From the NCBI RefSeq assembly GCF_037126175.1, contig NZ_CP146986.1, positions 1,702,501-1,766,500 on the forward strand: 64,000 nt of DNA, given 5' to 3'. This stretch comes from Pseudomonas sp. RSB 5.4 (GTDB lineage Bacteria; Pseudomonadota; Gammaproteobacteria; Pseudomonadales; Pseudomonadaceae). The notes under the pieces are model-generated. The model worked only from the letters and a program-made list of their open reading frames with translations, ran no database searches and was not told the DNA's origin. Of this stretch, positions 9,601 through 16,937 are shown in pieces (the stretch's first letter is position 1; each line of letters begins with the position of its first letter). A program made the translations under genes and the position numbers.

Positions 9601-10136
9601 TCTTCGTTGCGCGTGGTGCGCAACTGCTGCTCCATATCGATCACATCTTCGAATTGCTTGCGGATCTCGTCGGTCAGGCGCTTGCCACGCCCGGCCTTGA
9701 CCGCGCCCCGGTAATCACCGCTGGAGCGCTGCAGATCGATCATCGATTGCGCGTAGTTGGCCCACTCGATCTGCAATGCCTGCAGACGCCGCAGCCGGTC
9801 AGTCTGCACCGGGTTGTCGGCGGTCAGTTCCAGCAGGGTATTGAGCGCGACGTTGATCCGCGGCTTGGCGGTTTCATACGGATCAAGGAAGTGTTCATCG
9901 CCGCTGAGCAGAAAGCCGCGCATGCCGGTTTCCAGATCAACGGTGAGTTTCACCGCTTCGTTGGCGTTATTGATCACCCGGTCGGTGTGTTCCACCCACT
10001 GGATCACCGACAGCAGATAAGTAATCAGAGACACAAAGAACACGGCGCTGAGCGCGCCAACGCCCAGCGGCAAGCCGATGTTGCGCGTCAGGAGTTTGCG
10101 AAACCGTGTTTCATCAATCGAAGACGGAGTGGACAT
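6639..10136 (-). CDS. Membrane hybrid histidine kinase, CHASE3-GAF-HisKA-HATPase-three receivers
   Basis: A 1165-residue sensor kinase heading the minus-strand set. Two membrane segments (about 18-40 and 190-212) bracket a periplasmic CHASE3-like helical sensor. A GAF domain (about 240-385) and a long heptad-rich coiled coil (about 390-510, many EELQ/EQ repeats) lead to the H-box FLANMSHELRTPLN, an ATPase domain with KNLLSNAVKFT and GGTGLGLSIS, and three receivers with acceptor regions ILLDMRLPDH, MVIDLKLPDM and LVLMDVMMPEMDG. The middle receiver looks degenerate in its Lys region (IIIKGARSP). The start is ATG 10136, with AAGG 8 bases upstream. Several receivers in one chain suggest a multistep relay to the downstream CheY-like and receiver-kinase proteins. 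Confidence 0.93.
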   Translation of the reverse strand: MSTPSSIDETRFRKLLTRNIGLPLGVGALSAVFFVSLITYLLSVIQWVEHTDRVINNANEAVKLTVDLETGMRGFLLSGDEHFLDPYETAKPRINVALNTLLELTADNPVQTDRLRRLQALQIEWANYAQSMIDLQRSSGDYRGAVKAGRGKRLTDEIRKQFEDVIDMEQQLRTTRNEDVRRTTIWSITLYLLFIAGISGLLAYVGRRDLIRLSDSYSANLAAQQASAERLERQAWMRSGQTELAEQVLGQLTLNLLGRNILQFCAQYLGTAVAALYVREEHGGLKRVASYGFSREQEELDQQIYSGEGIVGQVAQQGQLIRLDSVPADYFKVSSGLGQGLPRSVLVVPTTNDDQVNGVIELGFLRPLTERDIELLELIAGNIGTSIEAARYRQRLQEVLAETQQLNEELQVQQEELKTANEELEEQSRILKESQAHLETQQVELEQTNEQLAEQAKTLAEQRDAMDQKNTELNHAQVQLEERAEELQRSSKYKSEFLANMSHELRTPLNSSLILAKLLAENPQDNLTAEQVKFAESIYSAGNDLLNLINDILDISKVEAGKLEVIPENTSVARLADGLRSVFEPLAAEKQLSFSVELQADAPIMLYTDRQRLEQVIKNLLSNAVKFTEHGAVSLTIASQPDERIAFIVRDSGIGIAADQQESIFEAFRQADGTTNRKYGGTGLGLSISRDLAALLGGSISVSSAPGQGSVFTLVLPQQYSEPGDSPAAPLTFTAPASIPVPVALPSASVSPMAPVHIPRFADDRGKAPFATRCILVVEDEPNFAHILYDLAHELGYQCLVAHGADEGYDLAREFVPDAILLDMRLPDHSGLTVLQRLKEHAETRHIPVHVISVEDRVEAAMHMGAIGYAVKPTTREELKDVFARLEAKLTQKVKRVLLVEDDDLQRESIARLIGDDDIEITAVGLAQDALEKLRTTIYDCMVIDLKLPDMLGNDLLKRMSTEDICSFPPVIVYTGRNLTRDEEAELRKYSRSIIIKGARSPERLLDEVTLFLHKVESQLSHERQKMLKTARSRDKVFEGRKVLLVDDDVRNIFALTSALEHKGAVVVIGRNGREAIDKLNEVEDIDLVLMDVMMPEMDGFEATIEIRKDPRWRKLPIIAVTAKAMKDDQERCLQAGANDYLAKPIDLDRLFSLIRVWLPKMERI

Positions 10137-10397
10137 GGGGCGGCCTTGTCGAACTGTCGAAACCCGGGAGTTTGCCCCAAAACGGCCGCATGGATCCATG
10201 TTTCTGACTGCTTTGGCAGCAATTTCCTACATTTTGCTGCGCTTCTCGAGCAACCAACCGTTATCCTTGCGCCGCGGATTGCAGCTAATCTTTTTTCCAT
10301 CGAATCGGGAACTTGTGGCCATGCGCCACTTACTCATGCAAGAGCCCGGCATTTTCGACCGGTCGCCGTCCCGATTTCCTTTCTTGAGAGCACCAAT

Positions 10398-10763
10398 ATG
10401 TCCACCCCAGCGTCCACCATCCTTGTAGTAGAAGACGACAACATCGTGCGCATGCTCATCGTCGACGTGCTGGAGGAGCTGGCGTTCAATGTGCTGGAGG
10501 CGGACGACGGCGAGTCTGCGCTGAAGATTCTCGGGGATCAGAGCAACGATATCGACTTGATGATGACCGACTACGGCCTGCCGGGCATGAAAGGTAGTGA
10601 ACTGGCCGGCAAAGCCCGTGAACTACGCCCCACCCTGCCCGTGCTGTTCGCCAGCGGTTACGCCGAAAACATCGACGTACCCGCTGACATGCATGTGATC
10701 GGCAAACCGTTCTCGATCGATCAGTTGCGTGACAAGGTCAAGGGCATTCTCTCTCGGAAGTAA
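10398..10763 (+). CDS. Single-domain response regulator
   Basis: A 121-residue receiver with ILVVEDDNIV, acceptor LMMTDYGLPGMKG, VLFASGYAEN and the conserved Lys in VIGKPFS. It resembles the minus-strand receiver at 3586 and the C-terminal receiver of the kinase at 1799. GAGAG (10385-10389) supports the ATG at 10398. It is divergent from the large hybrid kinase across 261 bases that presumably hold both promoters. Its likely phosphodonor is that kinase, by proximity only. It converges on the toxin-like gene, with 18 bases between the stop codons and no room for a large terminator. Confidence 0.9.
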   Translation: MSTPASTILVVEDDNIVRMLIVDVLEELAFNVLEADDGESALKILGDQSNDIDLMMTDYGLPGMKGSELAGKARELRPTLPVLFASGYAENIDVPADMHVIGKPFSIDQLRDKVKGILSRK

Positions 10764-10781
10764 CCGTGAAGCGGGCTAAAG

Positions 10782-13037
10782 TCACCCTATGCTGAATTTA
10801 GCCCCTCCATATTCGGCTTCGAGCCTTAGCTCGTTGCCGTAGGTCTCGCCATCCGTTGGAATCAATGGATCCGCACCGCTACCGGCCTTTTTCGCAACAT
10901 CCCGGCCGAATCCGTGACCGACACCGTCCTGACTCGCCTGGATCGCCAGTCGCAGCGCCTGCGGATTGGGGATGAATTTACCCGCACTGTCGTATGCCCC
11001 GAGGATCAACCTTGGCGAGATATCGACGGCGTAGTTGATTTCCAGCGGAGGCAGCATCTTGAGCCCGGTGTTCGGCCGAAATGCCAGCTCGGTGTTGGCG
11101 TACAAATGAAACCCCTCCAGTTGCCGGGCATCGATGAAATACGTGTGGCCGCCCTTGTCGCCGCCGTAGACAAAGGCTCCAGCACCATCCTTCTTGTAAA
11201 ATGCCGAGGTTGAAATGCCTGCGCCGTCCGGTGCCAACGCATCGTGCGCGCCGCCGTAACCGCCCTTGAAACCGTTGACCTGATTGAGGTCAGTGATGGG
11301 CGTGCGCTGGCGAAACCCCTCCTTGAAGACAATCGACGGATCACGGGTGTCGCCGCGAAACGTGAAGCCTTGATACACAAAGCCCTTTTGCGGCCCGGCG
11401 TGGTGCACGAGCTGGGTTTGATCGGCGATCATTTGCGCGACACTCGGCCCGCCCGCCAGCTCTTGCAGTTGACCGGCGACCACCGCGCCTTTGGCCCGAT
11501 CCGGTATCTCCTTGCCAGTCGTACTCGCCAAATGATGCGACAGACTTGCGCCCGGTCGACGTAACAGTGAGGGTCTGTTCGCTTGGGTCAGGGTATTGAG
11601 AATGCGCTGGCTCAAGCGTTTTTTCGCGGCGGCCGACAACGCTTTGCCGATCAGCCGCTCACCGATCGGGCCCGCGAGCTCGGCCAGTACGCCTATCGCG
11701 GCAGTGATGCGCAAGCGGTCGGTTTCGGCCGGGTCGTCGGCAATTTCCGCACGGATCAGATCGGTCGCCGCCGCACCGAGGCCCACCAGCATCGATACCA
11801 GAACCTTCACCGAGGTCGAGGCCAGCACACCGCTGCCGCCCCAGGGCATCGAAGCCGCCAGCGCCAGACATTGCAGGACATGCCCTGCGGCCTCGAGCGC
11901 CAGGTCGGTTATGCGCTCCTCGGAGGTCGACACCAGGGTGTCGATATCCGCCAGTGCGCGCTCGACCTGCAGCTCATACAAGCTGCGCCCGATGTCGTTG
12001 CTTGTCCGGAACACCAGCTCCCGATAGTGCGGCCGAGTCGCGAACAGCGGCATTTCCATGCCGCGATATTTGAAGTCCCTGACATGTGCCTGCTGCTGTG
12101 CCCGAAGCGGAACGCGCTTGAGCAACAACGTCTGCAGTTGCGCATTGTTTTCGAGAAACTTCCCGCGCGCGTCATGTCCGGACGGAAAGACAATGGCCTG
12201 CCGGTCTTCACCCAGAAAGAACAGAATGCCGTTGGACAGGTTGTCGGGACCAATAAACACCGCGTTATCCACCAGCAGGTTCGGGTCACTGTGCAGCAGC
12301 AACGTGCGCGCTGGCAGAGTCCCTCTGAGAAACGCGAAAGCGATATGACGGTCGTCGAGCGCGCGCTTCTCGTCCTTGATGAATTCGACCACCAGTTTGA
12401 TCAGTTCCGTTCTCTTTAAATAGTAGCCAAACACACGGGCGCCGGCGGGCAAGAGATGGTCCTTCACATACTGTTTGAAATCGTCCTGGTAGTTGGCCTC
12501 AGAAAAGGCCTCGATCAACGCCTTGGGATAAAACTCAGGCCAGAGGATCTCCTTGTAACCATGTTCCTTCAGCACCACCAAATGATGATCGGTGCAAATC
12601 TCGGCCAGGGTGAAGTTTTTCTGGCGCCATTTGGCCGGTGCTTTTTCGGGTTTCAGCGAATCGCTGCGATTGACCGGGTCATGTTCCAGATACTTGACTG
12701 CAATCGTCGCGTCATAGGTGATCTGTGTCAGTTCCTTGGGTGCAGTGACCCACGCATGCGCCGTGTCTTCGATGCGGGTGCGGATGAAATAAGCCGGGTG
12801 AAAACTGGCAGGATCGGTCAGAGCGGCGCAATGACTGGCAATCTTGTCGCCGAGTTCCTTGATATTCACCGAATCAATGAAATCGGCCGGATCTTCTCCG
12901 TCAGGTACCTGCGTCAGCGCCTCTACGCGAGGTTCGTTCAAGTTGCTCTGAGTCCCCCAGGGATCAAGCAGCGCCAATAACCCGCAGTTCTCGCTTGCGG
13001 CTTGACCAAGATCAAAAACATCTGCATCCATTTTCAT
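10782..13037 (-). CDS. Toxin-like protein with C-terminal ADP-ribosyltransferase domain (cholera/pertussis type)
   Basis: A 751-residue protein without a signal peptide. The first 350 residues resemble the DUF6543/dermonecrotic-toxin-like N-terminal region of large Pseudomonas toxins (for example NGILFFLGEDRQAIVFPSG). Two hydrophobic stretches follow (about 395-430 and 440-480). The C-terminal 198 residues align by eye with the R-S-E ADP-ribosyltransferases: FRGDTRDPSIVF (Arg561) matches the start of pertussis toxin S1 and enterotoxin A, GISTSAF (609-611) is the STS motif, TYFIDARQL matches the following strand, and PLEINYAVDISP places Glu666 where the catalytic Glu lies seven residues before an Ile (Ile-Pro in enterotoxin and pertussis toxin). 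These residues transfer ADP-ribose from NAD+ to a target protein. No immunity gene is obvious, which fits a eukaryotic target. The catalytic fold is a strong inference; target and secretion route are unknown. Confidence 0.75.
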   Translation of the reverse strand: MKMDADVFDLGQAASENCGLLALLDPWGTQSNLNEPRVEALTQVPDGEDPADFIDSVNIKELGDKIASHCAALTDPASFHPAYFIRTRIEDTAHAWVTAPKELTQITYDATIAVKYLEHDPVNRSDSLKPEKAPAKWRQKNFTLAEICTDHHLVVLKEHGYKEILWPEFYPKALIEAFSEANYQDDFKQYVKDHLLPAGARVFGYYLKRTELIKLVVEFIKDEKRALDDRHIAFAFLRGTLPARTLLLHSDPNLLVDNAVFIGPDNLSNGILFFLGEDRQAIVFPSGHDARGKFLENNAQLQTLLLKRVPLRAQQQAHVRDFKYRGMEMPLFATRPHYRELVFRTSNDIGRSLYELQVERALADIDTLVSTSEERITDLALEAAGHVLQCLALAASMPWGGSGVLASTSVKVLVSMLVGLGAAATDLIRAEIADDPAETDRLRITAAIGVLAELAGPIGERLIGKALSAAAKKRLSQRILNTLTQANRPSLLRRPGASLSHHLASTTGKEIPDRAKGAVVAGQLQELAGGPSVAQMIADQTQLVHHAGPQKGFVYQGFTFRGDTRDPSIVFKEGFRQRTPITDLNQVNGFKGGYGGAHDALAPDGAGISTSAFYKKDGAGAFVYGGDKGGHTYFIDARQLEGFHLYANTELAFRPNTGLKMLPPLEINYAVDISPRLILGAYDSAGKFIPNPQALRLAIQASQDGVGHGFGRDVAKKAGSGADPLIPTDGETYGNELRLEAEYGGAKFSIG

Positions 13038-13314
13038 CAGTTAACTTTCCGGTATGAGGCCAGCAATCAATGCTGACTTGAATGTATCGAGCCGCAGGCA
13101 ACATACCGATATAAGAGAGAAACATTAAATGAAGTTCCGTTAGCAACTTTTGCCAACATCCCGACAACATTCAAACTTTCAGAAACAGGCTCTTGCGGTC
13201 AGGTAACTCCGCCAACGCCTCAAGTCGGAAAACTTTCTGTCTGTAAAGGCCGGCATCAGATGTGGTCTAATTGCGCCCCGTTTTTCTCCGCCTGTCTGTA
13301 AGGAACACCTGTCA

Positions 13315-14607
13315 ATGACTGCATCGCCTGCCACCAAAGTTCTGGTCATCGGCTACGTCTGGCCCGAACCCCGCTCTTCGGCGGCCAGCGGGCATGTGAT
13401 GCAGATCCTCGAAACCTTCCTGCAACAAGGCTGGGACATCACCTTCAGCAGCCCGGCGGGGCCCGGCGAGCACAAGGCTGACCTGACTGGGCTGGGGATT
13501 CGGGAAGTACCGATCGAACTCAATAACAGCAGTTTTGATGCTTTCGTCAGTGAACTGGCCCCGGATATCGTCCTGTTCGACCAGTTCATGATGGAAGAGC
13601 AGTTCGGCTGGCGCGTCGAGAAACATTGCCCGAACGCCCTGCGAGTGCTGGAGACTTCCGACCTGCAAAGTCTGCGACACGCCCGTCACCAGCGGCTCAA
13701 GGAGCGCTTGAAGGACGACCCGGATAATCAGGATTTCAGCGCACTGTTCGCCCCGGCGCTGGGTGAAGAGTTCGAGTTGATGGCCGACACCGACCTGGCC
13801 AAACGGGAAATCGCCGCGCTGTATCGCTGTGACCTCAACCTGATGATTTCCGAAGTGGAAATCCAGTTGCTGATCGAACAGTTCCAGGTGCCCCGGGACC
13901 TGTTGCACTGGTGCCCGTTGATGCTCGAACCACCGAGCGGCGCTTTCGTGCCCTTCGAGGATCGTGCGCACTTTCTGAGTATCGGCAATTTCCGTCATGC
14001 GCCGAACTGGGACGCCGTGCTGTGGATGAAGAACGCAGTCTGGCCGCTGATCCGCCAGCAATTGCCCGGTGCGCAGTTGCATATCTACGGTGCCTACACC
14101 CCGCCCAAGGCCACTGCACTGCACAACGCGGCGCAGGGTTTTCATGTGATGAACTGGGCTGAAGATGCGCTGCAAGTGATGTCGCAAGCCCGGGTTTGCC
14201 TGGCCCCCTTGCGTTTCGGTGCAGGGATCAAGGGCAAAATCGTCGATGCCATGCTCTGTGGCACACCGAACGTCACCACCCCCATCGGCGCTGAGGGCAT
14301 GAGCGGTGCGCTGCCGTGGCCCGGTGAGGTGGCGCTGTCGGCCCAGGCGCTGGCCGATGCGGCGGTCAGACTGCATGAAGACAAGTTGCGCTGGACCGAC
14401 GCGCAACAGGCCGGCGTCACGTTGTTGCACGAGCGCTATCGGCACGCCATCCACGGTCCGGCATTGATTGAACGTCTGCAAGAATGCCGCGACAACTTGC
14501 CGGCCCTGCGCCGCGCTAACTTCACCGGCAGCATGTTGCGTCACCACTTGCACAAAAGCACCCAATACATGGCGCAATGGATCGAAGCAAAAAACCACAA
14601 CAGCTAA
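13315..14607 (+). CDS. GT-B fold glycosyltransferase, family 1/4-like
   Basis: A 430-residue cytosolic protein. The N-terminal Rossmann half begins VLVIGYVWPEPRSSAASGH, the G-rich start of GT-B enzymes, and the C-terminal half has FLSIGNFRHAPNWDAV and the donor-binding stretch FGAGIKGKIVDAMLCGTPNV, which fits the nucleotide-sugar site of GT4-like transferases. It therefore probably moves a sugar from a nucleotide donor onto a glycan or protein; neither substrate can be told from sequence. AAGGAA lies upstream of the ATG. It stands alone between the divergent toxin-like gene and a phospholipase-like gene, not in a polysaccharide cluster, which is unusual for such an enzyme. Confidence 0.8.
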   Translation: MTASPATKVLVIGYVWPEPRSSAASGHVMQILETFLQQGWDITFSSPAGPGEHKADLTGLGIREVPIELNNSSFDAFVSELAPDIVLFDQFMMEEQFGWRVEKHCPNALRVLETSDLQSLRHARHQRLKERLKDDPDNQDFSALFAPALGEEFELMADTDLAKREIAALYRCDLNLMISEVEIQLLIEQFQVPRDLLHWCPLMLEPPSGAFVPFEDRAHFLSIGNFRHAPNWDAVLWMKNAVWPLIRQQLPGAQLHIYGAYTPPKATALHNAAQGFHVMNWAEDALQVMSQARVCLAPLRFGAGIKGKIVDAMLCGTPNVTTPIGAEGMSGALPWPGEVALSAQALADAAVRLHEDKLRWTDAQQAGVTLLHERYRHAIHGPALIERLQECRDNLPALRRANFTGSMLRHHLHKSTQYMAQWIEAKNHNS

Positions 14608-14754
14608 TTCTTCAGCATTAAACAAAAGTACTTCAACACTTTGAAAAGAGTGTTGACTTGTACTTTCTCCGAGCAAGCCAAAGAATGTTTTTCGAACTGA
14701 AGCAACTATCTTTCGGGTCGTAAACTCTCAACTTTGTCTGCAACGGAATGCACC

Positions 14755-15624
14755 ATGAATAATTACCCGTATAAAAACTGGATGACGACTGCGCCCGCCA
14801 TCGACGCCTTGACCCTCGGCGAAGTTCTCTGGCCTGGCGCACATAACGCCGGGCTGGATTACGACTTCTCGTATCCGGCCTATCTCCAACCCGCAAAAAA
14901 CTGGTTCGTCTGCCAGGATGGCCCGTTCATTCAGCAACTGAGTGAAGGTGTGCGCGCCTTCGACTTGCGCCTGCATTCGGACGAACACTGGCTGGGCATC
15001 AAAAAGTTTCATACCTTTCACGGCCTGAAACTGTTCCGCGGGCGCTCCCTAAGTGAACTGATCAAGAGCCTGGAAGTGTTCCTCGATGAGCACCCGAGCG
15101 AATTCGTCGTCCTCGACATTCATGAACTCAAGGGGGTCGACAACAAGCCTTTTGATTATCAGGGCTTCCATCAGGTCATCATGAATCATCTGGCGCCGCG
15201 ACTGATTCCCCGGAGCAACAGCCACTTGACGCTCGGGCAACTTAAACAAGTCGATTCACGGCAACGAGTGGTGTTGGCCAGTGAATGGCATCCCGACTTC
15301 AATTCGCCGCTGTACTGGCCGAATATCCGTCATGAATGGAGCGGCAGTGACATCACCTCTCCCGAGCAACTCAAGCAACACATCACGAAAACCCTGGCCA
15401 ACCCGCCGCGATCCGGCACCTTGTGGTCATTGTCCGCCACCAGTTACGGCGAACTGGCCGGCGTCAAACGAATTACCAACGAGCTCGATCAATGGTTTGG
15501 CCCGGACTCGGGATGGGCGCCCAAGTGCAGCATCATCAATGCCGACTTCATCGGTGGCACGCCACTGATCGAGTATTGCCAGCAGATCAACCACGCCAAA
15601 GGTCTCAGGAAGGCCCGGGGCTGA
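14755..15624 (+). CDS. PI-PLC X-domain phosphodiesterase
   Basis: A 289-residue protein with the fold signature of bacterial phosphatidylinositol-specific phospholipase C. It has the first catalytic His region LWPGAHNAG (His30), the DLRLH strand, the second His region in KFHTFHGLK, and FVVLDIHELKG. Family members cleave phosphoinositides or related phosphodiesters by general acid-base catalysis with these two His. No signal peptide or lipobox is seen, which is odd for a phospholipase expected to act outside the cell. The start is ATG 14755; a TTG in frame at 14734 is possible but has a weak binding site. The substrate is not predictable, so the call is to family. Confidence 0.8.
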   Translation: MNNYPYKNWMTTAPAIDALTLGEVLWPGAHNAGLDYDFSYPAYLQPAKNWFVCQDGPFIQQLSEGVRAFDLRLHSDEHWLGIKKFHTFHGLKLFRGRSLSELIKSLEVFLDEHPSEFVVLDIHELKGVDNKPFDYQGFHQVIMNHLAPRLIPRSNSHLTLGQLKQVDSRQRVVLASEWHPDFNSPLYWPNIRHEWSGSDITSPEQLKQHITKTLANPPRSGTLWSLSATSYGELAGVKRITNELDQWFGPDSGWAPKCSIINADFIGGTPLIEYCQQINHAKGLRKARG

Positions 15625-15690
15625 GACGCTGGCACTGGCCGGAGCGTGCGTGCATGATGGACGTCAACATGACAACAGAATGCATCGGAC

Positions 15691-16596
15691 ATGACCCGGG
15701 CCACCCGAATCACTGATCCCTCCTACGAGTTGATGGACGACCATAACGGCCTGTCCATCATCTACCGCCAGCACGGTTTTCCCTGTCCGCTGGTGCGCTG
15801 GCATTTCCACAAGGAATACGAACTGCACCTGATCGTCGCCAGCTCCGGCAAAGTGTTCATTGGCGACTACATCGGCAACTTCTACCCGCAAACACTGTTC
15901 CTCACCGGGCCCAACCTGCCGCACAACTGGATCAGCCAGGTGGCCGAAGACGAGGTGGTGGAAAAGCGCGACATGCTGGTGAACTTCACCGACGAGTTGT
16001 TCGAAGGCGGGCATCTGGTGTTTGCCGAACTCAAAACCCTGACCCCCCTGCTGGAACGCGCGCAGTACGGTATCGAGTTTCGAGACAAGGACACGATCCG
16101 CCAGGCCATGACCCTGATGCAGCAGATTGCCGATACACGCGGCATTACCCGTCTCGGGCACTTTTTCATTCTGATGGAGCTGCTGGCGGCGACTGACGAC
16201 TATCAATTGCTGTCCGGTGCCACCAACACGCAACTGGCCGACGAGCACAACATCGACCGCACCAACCGCGCGGTGGATTACATCTTCAGCCACTACGCCC
16301 GCGAGCTGACCCTGGAAGAAGTCGCCGAGCATCTGGGGATGAAGCCGACCTATTTCAGTCGTGTGTTCAAACAGGCCACCGGGCGCAACTTCATCGAATT
16401 CGTCAATCGTCTGCGCATCAGCAAGTCCTGCGAATTGTTGGCCGATGGCGACAAACCAGTAACCGACGTGTGCTTCGAATCGGGGTTCAACAACATTTCC
16501 AATTTCAATCGACGCTTCCAGCAACTCAAGGGCATGACGCCGTCGCACTATCGACGCCTCGCCGTGCAGCGCCTGACTGAACAAAACCTCGGCTGA
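15691..16596 (+). CDS. mtlR: MtlR, AraC/XylS-family activator of the mannitol operon
   Basis: A 301-residue regulator with an N-terminal cupin-like sensing domain (WHFHKEYELHLI) and a C-terminal AraC DNA-binding domain holding two helix-turn-helix units (LTLEEVAEHLGMKPTYFSRVF and the VTDVCFESGFNNISNFNR region, followed by GMTPSHYR). It lies immediately upstream of and co-directional with mtlEFGKDYZ, the arrangement known in P. fluorescens, where MtlR activates the mtlE promoter in response to mannitol, sorbitol or arabitol. A direct-repeat operator that fits this family is seen at 16788. A hairpin repeat separates mtlR from that promoter. Confidence 0.93.
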   Translation: MTRATRITDPSYELMDDHNGLSIIYRQHGFPCPLVRWHFHKEYELHLIVASSGKVFIGDYIGNFYPQTLFLTGPNLPHNWISQVAEDEVVEKRDMLVNFTDELFEGGHLVFAELKTLTPLLERAQYGIEFRDKDTIRQAMTLMQQIADTRGITRLGHFFILMELLAATDDYQLLSGATNTQLADEHNIDRTNRAVDYIFSHYARELTLEEVAEHLGMKPTYFSRVFKQATGRNFIEFVNRLRISKSCELLADGDKPVTDVCFESGFNNISNFNRRFQQLKGMTPSHYRRLAVQRLTEQNLG

Positions 16597-16611
16597 TACC
16601 ACCGCCCCCTG

Positions 16612-16698
16612 CAGGAGTGAGCCTGCTCGCGAAAGCGCTGTATCAGTCAACTGATCGGCAAACTGACACAGCGCTTTCGCGAGCAAGCACGCTCCCAC
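16612..16698. repeat. REPIN-type inverted repeat after mtlR
   Basis: The arms AGGAGTGAGCCTGCTCGCG and CGCGAGCAAGCACGCTCCCA face each other around a loop containing two near-complementary segments (TCAGTCAACTGA). The position after mtlR suggests it ends the mtlR transcript. Confidence 0.8.
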
Positions 16699-16787
16699 AA
16701 AAAGCATCCGACGCGATGAAACCTGTACTGATTCAATAGCCCCTCCCCGCTGAAAACCCCTTCCCTGCATTTACCGCAATAAACCCC

Positions 16788-16853
16788 AGTGCAAAAAAGT
16801 ATTGATTCGAGTGCGACGGATGATTTGTCAGCCCGTCGATTGAGGGCTGTAAT
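16788..16853 (+). promoter_or_regulatory. mtlE promoter with direct-repeat MtlR operator
   Basis: Two half-sites AGTGC begin at 16788 and 16810, exactly 22 bases apart, each followed after seven bases by TAT or GAT. This direct-repeat form and the two-turn spacing are usual for AraC/XylS proteins. The second copy runs into a -35 box TTGTCA (16825-16830), followed by a 17-base spacer and a -10 box TGTAAT (16848-16853). Transcription would begin near 16860, leaving a leader of about 78 bases before mtlE. Confidence 0.75.
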
Positions 16854-16884
16854 CAGTGCACATTCTTCCTGCACAGGAAGACAC

Positions 16885-16895
16885 AAAAACAATAA
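16885..16895 (+). promoter_or_regulatory. Possible Hfq/Crc catabolite-repression (CA) motif in the mtlE leader
   Basis: AAAAACAATAA in the untranslated leader matches the AANAANAA pattern bound by Hfq with Crc in pseudomonads. It lies 43 bases upstream of the mtlE start, further than most such sites, so the match is suggestive only. Confidence 0.4.
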
Positions 16896-16937
16896 CTGTC
16901 CTTCTGCCTCCCAACGGACGCAGAAAAGGAGTGCACG

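Noticed and set aside
13312..14676. 454-codon open frame on the minus strand
   Set aside because: It is antisense to the glycosyltransferase gene and shows no motif.
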